Positions 19,619 to 31,500 of a stretch of DNA of 64,000 bases are shown here, in pieces (position 1 is the first letter of the stretch; every line of letters begins with the position of its first letter). Position numbers and translations under genes: made by a program. Below the pieces are notes generated by a model, which was not told the origin of the DNA, did no database searches, and was given only the letters and a program-made list of their open reading frames with translations. Source of the stretch: Rhynchopus euleeides (Eukaryota > Euglenozoa > Diplonemea > Diplonemida > Diplonemidae); contig OY723267.1 of the NCBI GenBank assembly GCA_963210315.1, forward strand, positions 310,001-374,000, written 5' to 3'.

Positions 19619-22600
19619 TTAGTCCTGCTTGCCCTTGCGGGACGAGTCATGAGCCCCGTACGCGCTCGACACGCTGTCGTGGGTCGTGCCGTAGGGGTTG
19701 GTGCCTTCGCGCATGTAGTTTGCCTCCGAGTGCTCTGCAGCGTGCCCGAAGGGGAGGCTCTCGTCGCCGTACGGCAGCGACGAGCCACCAGAGTACTGCA
19801 CGTCGACCTTCTCCACCTGGTAGGCGGAGTACCAGTACGTCTCGTAGGGCCCCTGCACCAGGAACGGCCTGGCCTGCCCGCCGTCGCTGCAGGCAACAAC
19901 CTCGCCGACCTCACCGGGCGCAAGGGCACCGAGGCCCTCTGTGCCCGAGAGGCGCACATGGTCGCCGACAACGAAGCCTGGCGGAGCACGCAGGCGCAGG
20001 AGGTCGTCCTCCGAGTTCTTGTCCAGCCAGATGCTGGGGCACAGGTTGCAGTCGAAGCGCACCTTGATCATGCCGTGCTTCTCCTTCACAATCGTCGCGT
20101 CCATCCACTTGTCCTCGTGCTTGACGCTGACGGCAGGACCGTCAGGGCTGTCGAGCGCGTCCGGCGTGATGGTCACGATGTCGTACTCCTCGTTCAGCAG
20201 GCACACCTGCACCAGCTCGCCGTCTGCGCACATCACAAGACCCAACGAGTCCTTGCTGATGACGGAACCATCCTCGAGCTGGAACTCCGCAGGGAACAGC
20301 ACCTTCTGCCCGACGACGAACTCGTGTGCACGCGGCTCCTCGGAAGCCACAACGACGTGCTTGTCCTCGCGCAGCGGGGTGCGCCACTTGTTGATCGCGT
20401 GCGGCAGGGCCCCGCGGTGCGGCTCCTCTGAGCGGAGAATGTAGCCGGCACCCAGAGCGTCCGTGCCGATGAGGGACTTCTGGTCCACCACCACCCAGTG
20501 CCCCGACGGCGACGAGTACATCCAGTGGTCCGCAGGGGCTTGCTGCCACACAGGCATCCCTGCCTCGAACACGTTGGGAAGAGGGAGGTACACACCAGAC
20601 GCCTCTGCAGCCTCGGACAGCCACTGGCAGCACACCCACAGCTTGGGCACAGTCTTCGACTCGGCCCCTGCCAGGAAAGCACCGGTGATCGGAAGGCCGT
20701 CCTTGATCGGGTCCCCAGGAGTAACACACATAGCCACGATCGCCGCCACCTGCTCTGCCGTGAGGCCGAAGAACTTGATCGTCACCTGCAGCTCACCACC
20801 CATGTCCTGCACACCCTGGATGTCCATGTCCGCCTCGCTGAAGTCCATCAGGTCCAGTGCGTACGCAACACGCTCTGCGAAGGCGTACAGGAAGCCCTCT
20901 TCGTCGAAGTCTGCAAGGGTCTCCGCAAGGCACACAACAATCGACGAGTAGCGCGGCTCGAACTCGAGTGTCACAACAGGCTCGCCCTCGACCAGGTCGC
21001 GAATGTCCGACAGCTTTGTGACCTTCACCCCGTTCACGCGGCACACGCGGCGGTTGCGGAACCTCTCGGCGCCATGGGTGGCTGCAGGGCTGCCATCTGT
21101 GGGTGGGTGTAGACGTGTGCATAGCAGGGCAAGAGTGCATCATACCACAGACACCGACCAGCAGGGTGTGATCGTCCCACATGATGCCCATCGGCTCGTG
21201 TGCCTCCTTGTAGATGGTGAGGAAGTCGTCGTAGTCGTCGTAGTCCTCCAGAGACTTGAGGAGGTCCTCAGTGGTCTCCTTCTCCTGGTCGCGCTTGCTC
21301 TTGCGGTAGCGCCAGATGGCGAACAGCACACTGAGGCACAGGCAGCACACACCGCCAACCACGCAGATGATGATGATGGCGGTGTTGGACTGCGTCGCCT
21401 CCTCCACGGCCGTGGCACCCTGGTTCGGGATGGTCTGGTTGTACACCAGCGGCGAGTACGGCTGTGGGGCGGTGGTGGTGATGTCAGCAGGAGCAGGCAC
21501 AGCTCTTAACACACCTCGTGAGTAGGGCCGTACACCAGGTAGTGCAGCTCCAGCACGAAGGGCAGCATGTCGCTGCGGGTGGCTGTGAGGGGTGTCGGGT
21601 GTCGGGTGTTGCGTGGGAAGGCTCAAGACATACTTGCAAGGGTCAGGCGCTCGTTCAGCGCAGCCGCAGTCGCGTCGCTGTCCTGCGAGTAGAAGGCCTG
21701 CATGGTCAGGTGGATCTCCACCACAGAGCCCGTGCTGCTGAGCACCACACCCGAGCGGTCCAGCACAGCGTTCTCCTCGTCAAGGGTGGTGCCGTATGCC
21801 ACGCAGGCAGCGCTCCTGATGGAGGACCACTCGTTGATGGGCTTCTGGATGGCGCAGTAACCGTCGTTGCACACGGTGCCAGAGCACACGTAGGACACGT
21901 AGTACACCGACGCAAGCTGGCCCAGCACCTCCTTGAGGATGGTGGCAAAGGCGCCGAGGTTGCCGGCAATGTCCTGCTGCCCCTGCTCGAAGCGGAACTG
22001 CACCACTGCGTACAGCGGCGACGTGGGGAGCGTCGTGTTCGTCTCGTCCTTAGTGCAGTTCGGGTAGTCCATGTACCCAGTGTCGCACTGCCCGCAGTCC
22101 TGGCCCGTGTAGCTGTGTTGTGGTGTGGGTGAGCAGGTGGACGGCAACAGGTCACAACGGGGCATACCCTTCGTCGCAGATGCACTGGCAGTGGCCCACG
22201 TGACCGCGCACGTAGCCGTGGCTGAGGCACACGTTGTTGAGGCAGGGCGGGAAGCCCTCGCACGACGTCGCCAGGATGTACAGCGGCTGGACCCTGCGTG
22301 GCAGTTGGTGGTTGTGGGTGGTGCAGGCAGGGAAGGTAAAGGCATAGGCAAGACGGGCAACATACAGCTGGCAGGACATCGTGTCGTAGGAGCACTTCAC
22401 ATGCAGGTGGAAGTAGTACTCGTGGCATGCACTGACGAAGCCAGTCGCAAGGTCGGCCCTCGTGAGTGCGTCAACCATGACAGAGCTGAAGAACTTCTTC
22501 ACCGCCACGCTCGGGTAGTCGTCCGGAGACGAAGCAGACTTGACGGCAAGGTTGGTGATCGTGTCCTTCGGCGGGTACACCAGGGCCGTTGTCTTGCCCT

Positions 22601-25600
22601 CAGAGTCAATGTAGCCCTGTGTTAGGATGTGTAGGCAAAGGAGGAAGGAGGGGCATATTCATACCAGCACAATGTCGTTCTTCACAATCTTCATCCCAAC
22701 AGGCAGGTTGTCAGACGGGTGGTACTGGCGCAGCGTGCCGTCGGGCAGCTTCACAAAGTCCACGTTGCGCGACTGCGTCAGCTGCACAGAGTACGTGATC
22801 TTCACATCGCACGAACCAGACGTCGAGCACTGCCCGGCATCCTCAGTGGACGTCGACGTCTCCTCACACACGGGGTAGTGCCCGTACGTGCTGCAGTCTG
22901 TGGCAGCAATGCCCCAGCGGAACAGCGTGGTGTCCCACTGCAGCACGGCACACTTGTGCTGGTCGTCGAAGGTGTGCGTGCTGACAGCAAGCGACCAGTC
23001 GATGCTAGACCCATCGGCCCAAGTCCACTGCGCAGAGTTGGTGCAGTCCTGCGAGCAGGTTGCGCCAGTCCAGTACGCCCGCGTCTCCAGAATCTCGCCC
23101 TTAGCCTTCAGCAGGAAGGCCTCGATGCCCGCCTGGTTCTCGAACTGCGGCATGCGCATCGTCGCAGAGGAAGCACCGCACCACGCCATGCCCGCGTCCC
23201 TGTCTGACGAGGGGGTCACCTTCACCTGCGGCACGTCCGCCACCGTCGTGCTGGTCCCATCGTCCTTCTTGCACATCACCTGCACCCCCGATGACGTGAG
23301 CTGGCAGGCGTGCTGCAGCTCCAGCAGCGACTCGGAGACGCCAAGAATCGACGCGAAGTCGTTCAGCATTGTGCGCACCTTCGTGATGCTGCCTGCGCTC
23401 TTCAGCACCTGGTCCACGTCCATGTTGTCCAGAGTCACGCTGAGAACGAAGGTGGTGGGGATGTCCACAGGCAGCTGCTTCACCTCCACAACGTCCTCCG
23501 TCGTGGGCACAGGCGCCGGGGGGGTCCCCGTCTTCCCCGTCGCCGAGAGGTACAGACCAGCCCTGTCAACGCCGAGCACATCCGTCACAGCCTGGGCGAA
23601 CAGGGCACCCAGCGAGAGCTGGCGTGTGCACGTCGGGTCAGTCCCGTGGACGAAGCAGGACCCGGCCCCCGTCGTGCAGCCAAAACCACGCGCACAGGTG
23701 CAGATCTCCTCGTTGCCCATGGGGATGCACTGGGTGGACGCCAGATCACCGCAGGTCGCGTTGGCGCTGCATTCGCTGGAGAACCCACGGTAGCAGATCG
23801 CACTCTTGACAGCCGTCCCGTTCATCGACACGCTGTCGGAGATAATCTCAGACTGTGCGAAGTGGCACAACCCGTCCTCGTCGTTGTACGTCACCCCGGT
23901 GCAGTCTGCCACGTGCTGGCACATCCTCTTGCAGTGCGCAAGCGAGATGGCATTAACAACACCGGTGTCGTTGCTCGAAATAATGTCACTCCCGTAAAGG
24001 TACTTCCAGTTGCAAGGCGTCGGGCTCGGGGGGCACGTCACCACGTACGTCGCGAGCGAGTTGTGCGTCACGTCATCCCCACCTGCCGGAAGCACGGCCT
24101 TCTTCAGGATGCACGCCGATCTGTCGGAATCCTCGACGGTGGTGCTGCGGGAGAAGGCGTAGCACCCTGCCTCTGTGGTGCAGTTGGTGATGCACTCGTC
24201 AAGCGTCCCAACGATGGTATCCAGAGTGAAGGCGTCCGACAGCAGCCCGTACTGCGGCCTCCACCCTGTAGTGCATGCCGAGGGCGAGCCCACACCCAGC
24301 AGACGACGTGCAGCAGAGAACGACGTCAGGCCGTCGTCGATGGGTGCGGCGTCGATAGGGGCGGAGTCAATCGGTGCCTGGTCAGGAGCGGGTGTGTCCG
24401 GTGCGGGGGTGCTGGGCACACTGCCAACGCCGTTGCAATCGCCACAGGCGAACACACCGAAGACAGCGCCGATGCCTGTCTGGGCAATAGTATCACACTC
24501 GAGGCTGCTGCGCAGGAAGTCGCAGAAGGCAGCCTTCGTGTCACCAAGAGGCACGTCCACCTTCAGGACCAGGCTGTTGGAAGGCTTGCCGGCTGCGGCC
24601 TGGGGGTCCGCCCCACGCGACCCCCCAGTGGTGTCAGGGGTGGCAGCCTCCCACAGGGGCACGCACGCGCTGGTCTGGTCCGCACACAGGTTGTAGGAGT
24701 CGAACGAGGCAGTCGAGGCGTTGAGGCGCGTCGATGTCGCAACGTTACGGAGGATCCACTGACGGTCCTCCGACTTCTCGAAGTCGATGCCGTCAGGCGT
24801 GTTCAGGTACAGCGGGAGCACCACCTGCTCGTTGACGATGGTGGTCCACTTGTCCCCCCCGTTCGTCAGTGTCCAGGAGTCGGAAACGCTCAGCGGGGTC
24901 AAACCCAGGTCCTCGAACGAAGGGTTCAGAGAATCCATGAACAAGTTGTCAGCAGAGCCCAGCTCCACGCCAATCGAATCCGTCGCTGCCAGGCCGAACT
25001 CTGTGGGGTCCACACCGGCAGGTGTACGCACGTCTGTATTGGCTGACAGGCTGATGAAGCTGTCGTCCGTCGGCACTGCGTCGACCGAATCCCAAGTCGT
25101 TGCGTCGAGGCGGGGCACCGACAACTCGATCTCGAATGCTGCCAGCGAGATCTGGTTCGTCTCAGCCTCGGCAAGTGCACGCAGGGTGCGGTGCTGGCGC
25201 TCGAGACGCACACAAGCGGTAACACCAACACGGCCGGCAACCTGCGACGCCTCGAAGCTCTTCAGGTCACAGGCACGGGTGCTGTGAGTGTACTGCACCA
25301 GCTTGCATTCATCCATCTTCTCGCACTGTTCGCGGCACGCGTCGAGCGTCACGTCGTTCAGCAGGCCCAGGGTACCGTCCGTGAAGGAAGATGCAGTCGT
25401 GCAGTGGAACTTGTTGAACACCTGCACAGAGTCGGCCACACAGGCAACAGCGTTCTCCTCCCCCTCCGTCGGCAGGGCGTGCAGCGACTTCAGCATGCAG
25501 CGCTTGTCGCTCGGGTGGTGCACAGCAATCACGCAGTTCGTCAGCTTGGTGCACGCATTTGCGCACTCCACGTGGCTTGGCACCTTCTCGACCACGGTGA

Positions 25601-27461
25601 TCGTCCCGCTCTCGTACGAAGTGCGCCAGCACTGGTACCCCTTGACAGCAGTGATGTGCTCAAGAGCAGACTTGCTGTCCTTGCGGACCACACCCTGCCT
25701 GACGGCACGCACGGAAGGCACCGCGCGCTTGCAGACCTTCCCGCTCATGGAGCCGTGTGCCGCCGTCTTGGCACCCTCCGCCATCAGAACGCAGATGCCC
25801 TTCTCGTTGATCACGAAGAACTCACACGCAGCGCTTGCGGCGCACAGCAGGCGGCACTCCTTCTCCTCGCTGCGGGGCACAATGCGCAGAGGCGCGGCAG
25901 TGGCGGAGCCAGTGTCGCACGTGAAACGCGCGTCCTTGTTCTCGTCAACCTTCACGAGCTTGCGCTCCTTCATGCAGGCAACGCCACGGCCACCTGCCGT
26001 CAGAGACGAGGGCGCAGCCTTCAGCACGCACTGGTTGTCCTTGAAGATGAAGCTCGAGCAAGGCCCGATGCTGAGGCAGAACTCTGTGCACTCATCAAGC
26101 GTCTTCACGTTCTCGAAAGCAACAAGGTCGGCACCCTTGGCCGAGCCGGTGGAACAGGCGAACCGGCTCCTGGCGGGCGCTGTCTTGGTGGTGGAGGTCG
26201 ACAGGACGGCGCACGACTCGGTGCCCTTCTCAAACTCAGAGGCGTAGGCGTCCACAGACCCAACAAGCTCGCACCCCTTGTCCGCACCGTAGTTCACACC
26301 ACGGCACACGTTGTTGAAGGCAGCGCACTGACGCTTGCACTCCTCGAGGGACTCGACATCACCGATCTCGAAGAGGGCGTTGGCAAAACGCTTGCCCTGT
26401 GCACAGTCGAACTGCAGCGGCTTCAGCACTGAGCACGACGTCCCCTCCTTCTTCGTGTCCAAGACAGCGCTGAGCCCGAACAGCGAACAGGCCTCGCCGC
26501 TGTGCGTGAGGCCCACACACCCATCGATCGTCGCGCAGTGACTCTCACACGTCTGCAGCGAGTCGGTACCCTCGACGACCATCAGCTCTGTCCCACCGTA
26601 CGAACCCTTCTGGCAGTGGAAGTCGCGCTTCTTTGTCACAGGCCCAGCCGTTGCCTGCAGACCCACGCTCTTCGCCGCCGGCTGCTTCTTCGCCGCCTTC
26701 TGCACGGGGACACCCTCCTTGGAACAGCTCGCGGCAGCTGCGTCGACCTCGGTTGCGTCACCTGCGCCCTGCATGATCACACACTCGTTGTTCTTGTACA
26801 CAAAGCGCACACAGCCTGCCGTGTTGGAGCAGTGCTCCTTGCACTCACGCAGGGTCGCCACCTGCTCAATCGTGAACAGCGACTCCCCTGCAAAGCGCTT
26901 GCCCTCGGCACACTTGAACCCATCAGCGGTCTGGCTGTCATCGCCGCTTGTCGGCTTCGAGCAGGTCATGTGGGAGGCGGAGTCGGCGAGGGATGCAGGC
27001 TTGTTGTCCTTCGTGGCAAGACGCAGAGAGCAGGTCGACTCGGAGATGTCGAAGACAACAGCAGTGCAGGAAGGCATCCCGTTGCAGCCCTCGAAGCAGC
27101 TCGGGTCGTTCGCAGACACGCCCTCGAGCATGAGGATCTCATCGGCAGTCGAGGTCTTGTGCATCGTGCAGGGGTAGTTCTCGCTAGTGTGCTTCACAGG
27201 CGCCTTCGTGCAGCGGGTACCCTTGCTCGACACCTTCGTTGCGTCAGCGCCGTACACATTGCACGAGTTTGTCTTGTCGAAAGAGATCGAGGAACACTCG
27301 TTCACATTCGAGCAGTAGTCCTTGCAGGCAGCAAGGTTGTCTGCCTCAACCTGGAACAACGGCTCGCTGGAATAGCCTCCCTGGTCACAGGAGTACTCAG
27401 GCACGCTCTCCGCTGCTGTCTGCACGCAGACGAGCAGCGCAAACGCTGCGGTGACCCGCAT
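19619..27461 (-). CDS. Giant single-pass receptor-like protein 1 (PAN, C-type lectin, EGF, PDZ-like; 7 exons)
   Basis: Exons 27461-22665, 22616-22366, 22293-22168, 22112-21634, 21582-21515, 21461-21146 and 21096-19619 join in phase to 2504 aa. Introns are 48-72 nt; five begin GTATG and one GTGTG. A signal peptide (MRVTAAFALLVCVQTAAES) is followed by nine Cys-rich PAN/apple-like repeats (about 23-750), a poorly defined region, a Pro/Asp/Ala linker (about 1010-1030), two more PAN-like repeats, a Cys-rich EGF-like stretch, a C-type-lectin-like domain (about 1424-1530, with AYWTGATCSQDC and WGIAATDC), an EGF module (about 1694-1745) and a transmembrane helix (about 1933-1957). The cytosolic part has a PDZ-like domain (GIMWDDHTLLVGV to VNGVKV), a conserved APADHWMYSSPSGHW module and SH3/Tudor-like segments. 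PAN and lectin-like domains bind proteins or glycans, so a surface adhesion or recognition receptor is likely. It is a paralogue of the gene to its right. Confidence 0.85.
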
Positions 27462-27465
27462 CGCG

Positions 27466-27495
27466 CTGGAAAGTCTCAAAGGCGTCAAAGTTGTT
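27466..27495 (-). promoter_or_regulatory. Candidate spliced-leader acceptor of receptor 1
   Basis: The minus strand reads ACTTTGACGCC, then TTTGAGACTTTCCAG, then CGCG before the ATG at 27461. The CAG just upstream of the start suits trans-splicing with a very short genomic leader. It is weaker than other sites because the pyrimidine tract is short. Confidence 0.25.
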
Positions 27496-28534
27496 GGTAG
27501 TTGACTTAATATGGTTTTTTCAGATATTCGGTTGCTGGGCAAGAGCCCTTGTCTCCTGCGTGGTGGTGGTGGTGGTCTGAAGTGCGCAGGTTCGCGGGAG
27601 GGGAGGGACAAGTCACAAGTCACAAGGAACAAGAAACAACTGCGAACGCGCCCAACCGAAGCTCGACCGATATCCGCATCACGTCAGGGCATGCCAACTC
27701 CGGGAAGGATTTGCCCTGCCTTCAGACAGTTCATTATTGGGGGCATCCTGGGGGCCAACAAGGCAGGGTCACAAAGCCAAGGGGCACTTTGCGGTGCCCG
27801 CGAGCTGTATCGTCGCACAGCCAGCAGCATCCTCGGCATCCACTCAGCGTTGCCACGCAACATCACGAATGTGGGGGAAGGAGACGGCACAGATCGTCCA
27901 GTCAGTGTCGTGTAAGTGCAGCAGGTGGCTGTATTATGTTGTGTAAGGAGAACCCACATGCCCTGCCACAGGCCTGGCATGGGGTCAAAGAGAAAGGCAA
28001 AGCTGGCGGAAGGAAATTCCCGAATCACACAAACGCGCAAAAAAAGAAGTGTCAGATTCGCGGATCGGCATACGAGCAGTGTCCCCGAGAGGCCACAGCA
28101 AGATAACCGAGTACTGCACGTCTCGGGTAGAGAGCAGGCATTGATGGGCAAGGTGAACTACAAACTTGATAAAAATAAGGCGGCACACGAAGGCTTTCTC
28201 TGGTGCAGTCCCTAGAGGTGCCGCTTGGGACAACCGGGCTGGCACGAGAGAGGGAAGCTAGGAGAGGCACAGCCAAGACGCAGGAGGGTAGAACATGGGC
28301 ACCCAGGGAGAGGTAAGCAATAGTGAAGCCAACAAAGTAGATGAATGCTGGAGTGCTTGCCGTGTGGCAGCACTGACGCACGTGCTTTCATACTGAGGCA
28401 CAAGAATCGTGTGGGCGTGGAAGGGAAGGGAATTCCAATATCATAGTGGTGCTCTATTCGAGCACTTCAAGTCCAGCGACACCGCCGGTAGAAGAAGTGG
28501 GAAGCGACAACATGCAGCAGCATAGCCTGGTACA
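27496..28534. other. Spacer between the two receptor genes
   Basis: About 1.0 kb without a supported gene. It should hold the 3' untranslated region of receptor 2 and the 5' region of receptor 1. No repeat shared with other parts of the window was noticed. Confidence 0.4.
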
Positions 28535-31500
28535 CTACGGGGTGTCAGGGCACGCATCGGGCGTCATGGGTTCCATGTTTTCGAATGCAGCCGGGTCGTA
28601 GGCGTGCTTGCACCGGTGCTGGCGGCGCTTCCCCGAGGCACTCTGCAGGTGCCGCGAGGCGTACCACGACTCGCCCGTTGCGCACTGCACAAGGTAGGGC
28701 TTTGCCTGTCCGCCGTCGCTGCAGGTGAGGACAGTCCCGACGAGGCCTGGCTCAAGGCTACCGTCCTCCGTGCACTCGACGTCGCTGCGCACCACCCTGT
28801 CGCCCACGTGGAACACATCCTCTGCAGCAGGGCGCAGCAGAGCATGCGTCTGTCCCTCGGGGATCCACAGCGGCTCGCACAGGTGGCAGTCAAACCGTAC
28901 CTTGACGTAGCCGTTGCGCTCGGCAACCACAGTCGCTGGCATCCACTGCCCGCCGCTCTTGCAGCGGACGCGCTGCCCATCGGGGCTCTCCAGGGAGTCG
29001 GGGGCTATGGTGACCACGTCGCAGCTTGCGTTCAGGAGGCACACGCGCACAAGGTCATCCGCTTCACCCATCACGAGGCCCTCTGTGCCGCGCGTCACAC
29101 CCGACCCGTCCTGCATCACGCAGGTCTCGGGGAACCTGACCTTCTGCCCGACAACAAACTCGTGTGCACGTGGTTCGCGGCGCGACACAGTGACGTGCGG
29201 TGCGTCGCGCAGAGGCGTGCGCCATGAGAAGGGCGAGAAGGGGTGTGCCCCCCTGTGGCGCTCTGTTGCCATCAGGACATACTCCGAGGTGGCGTGCCCC
29301 ACCAGCATCTGGTTGTTCACCACCACCCAGTGCCCCGATGGCGACGAGTACATCCAGTGGTCCGCAGGGGCGTGCTGCCACACAGGCATCCCGTTGACCT
29401 CATGCGGCAGCTGCACGTACACCCCACTGCACGGGGCTGCCTCATCGAGCCACTGGCAGCACACCCACAGGTGGGTGCACTGCGCCTCCTGCTCCGCCCA
29501 CGGCACTGCCAGGTGCGCACCCACTATGGGCATGCCCTCGCGGATCGGGTTGCCGGGCGTCACGCACATCGCGACAATGGATGCCACCTCCCCAGAGCGC
29601 AGGCCGTCGAGGTGGATCAGGACGTGCAGCTCGTGGCCCTTCTCCGTGATGCCCTCAACCACCATGTCGTCTGCGCAGTAGTCGCAGTTGGGCAGGTTGC
29701 GCGAGATGCGGTCGGCGAACGCCTCTGCGAACAACCCCTGGTCGAAGTCGCTGCGCGCCTCGTCGAGGCGGACAATGATGCGTGAGAAGCGCGGCACAAA
29801 CTCCAGGCGGACGACAGTTTCGCCGTCGACAGCCTCGCGGATGTCTGCCAGCGTTTCGACCACCTCCCCGTTGATGCGGTGCAGCCTCCGGTTGATGAAG
29901 GCATCTGCGTTGTGCCGGGCAGCAGGGGTGTCGCTGCGGACGCCCACCACCAGCGTGTGGTCATCCCACATCACGCCCAAACTCTCGTGCGTCTCCTTCG
30001 TGATGATCAGGAAATCCTCCCCGTGGTTCTTCACCTCGGCCAGCTCCGTCAGCTCTTTGGTGGACTGCTGCTGCATCATCCTCCACTTCTTGTACTGGTA
30101 CACACACAGGATGAGGCACGCACACGCCAGCAGGATAGGCCCACCGATGATGGCGGCTGTGATGTGGTTGGTGTCCTCGCTCGCCCCCTCCGCATCGTCC
30201 AGCACCTTGGTGTCGGTGGTGATGCTCGTCGGTGCAGGGGTGGCAGGCGGCGTCGGTGTGATGGTGGGTGCTGTGACGACCTGGGTCAACGGCGACCAAG
30301 GATCCTGTGGTGCAATGGTGTGTGGAGCAGGCACAGGCGGCAATGACACACCTTCACCTCGGGCCCCGTCATGCTGTGGAACTGCATCAGACGGAACATG
30401 GCAAGGCCGCGGGCCTGATTCGTGGACCCACCTGTGGCAGTGGTGGCAGGGCGGGTGCAAGGTGTGCTGATGCACAGGCATACGTTCTGTCTCGAAGACA
30501 CTGTCGACGACAGCTGCAGCCTTCGTCCCTTCCAGCGCGTAGGCATTTGTGTAGGTCAGGCGAACCTCCACGACAGACCAGGCGGCAGACTGCACAGACG
30601 CATCACGGGAAGTGGCTGCGACAGTCGTGCACTCGGCACGCCTGCTTGCCTCCCAAGCAGACACAGGAGACAGGCCGTTGCAAGCGCGCCCCGTCGATGG
30701 TGGGAAGCGGCAAGCGGAAGGGGAGCACACATAGCGCGTCGCGACAGAAGACGCGACACCACTGAACAACGACTGCATCTGCTCCTGCATCCTGTCGGAA
30801 GATTCCCGGACGGACGCTTGGCCGCTCGCAAACTGCAGCTGGTACACATCAGAACGGGGAGCTGCATCAGCAGAAGGCTGGCACAGCGGGTAGTTCGTGA
30901 ACCCACCGGTGCACTGGCCGCATGTCACGCCGGTGAACCTGCGGGGAAAGGGTGGTGGGAAAGGCAGCAGACACGGCAAGCCATACCCAGCGTTGCATGT
31001 GCAGACACAGAAGCCTGTCGACCCTGTCACGAAACCGTTCCCATTGCACACGGTGTCGCTGCAGGACAGCTGCCCCCTGCAGGCTGTGCTCATGATCTGG
31101 AGCGGCGCAGTGCTGTGGGGTGGCGGTGGTGGTGTGAATGCACAGCAGGGCGTGCATACGGTTTGCAGAAGGCTTCGACACATTGCAGGTGCTCTGCGTG
31201 CAGCTCCAAGTGGCAGCTGCGTGCGCCTGCCTGTGGGAGGCCGCTGTCCCACAACGCCTTCCCCAGGGAGGACGACACCGCACTGGCAACTGCTTCAGTC
31301 GGGTGCGTGTGGGACGGCAGCAGGGCTTTGACGAGAGGGTTGCGCGGCAGGTCAAGAGGCGGGTGTGCGAGGGCCGTGGTGTGGCCGCTGCTGTCGACAT
31401 CGCCGAGGTGTGTCCCATTCAGATCCACCAGCTTCGCATGGGGCAGCAGCCGCAGCGTGGGATGGTACTGCACCGCCTTGCCTTGCATCCTCACGAAGTG

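Noticed and set aside
23310-25046. 578-codon plus-strand open frame opposite receptor 1
   Set aside because: The antisense frame is rich in Arg, Val and His with no domain, as expected from the reverse of biased codon usage in the real gene.
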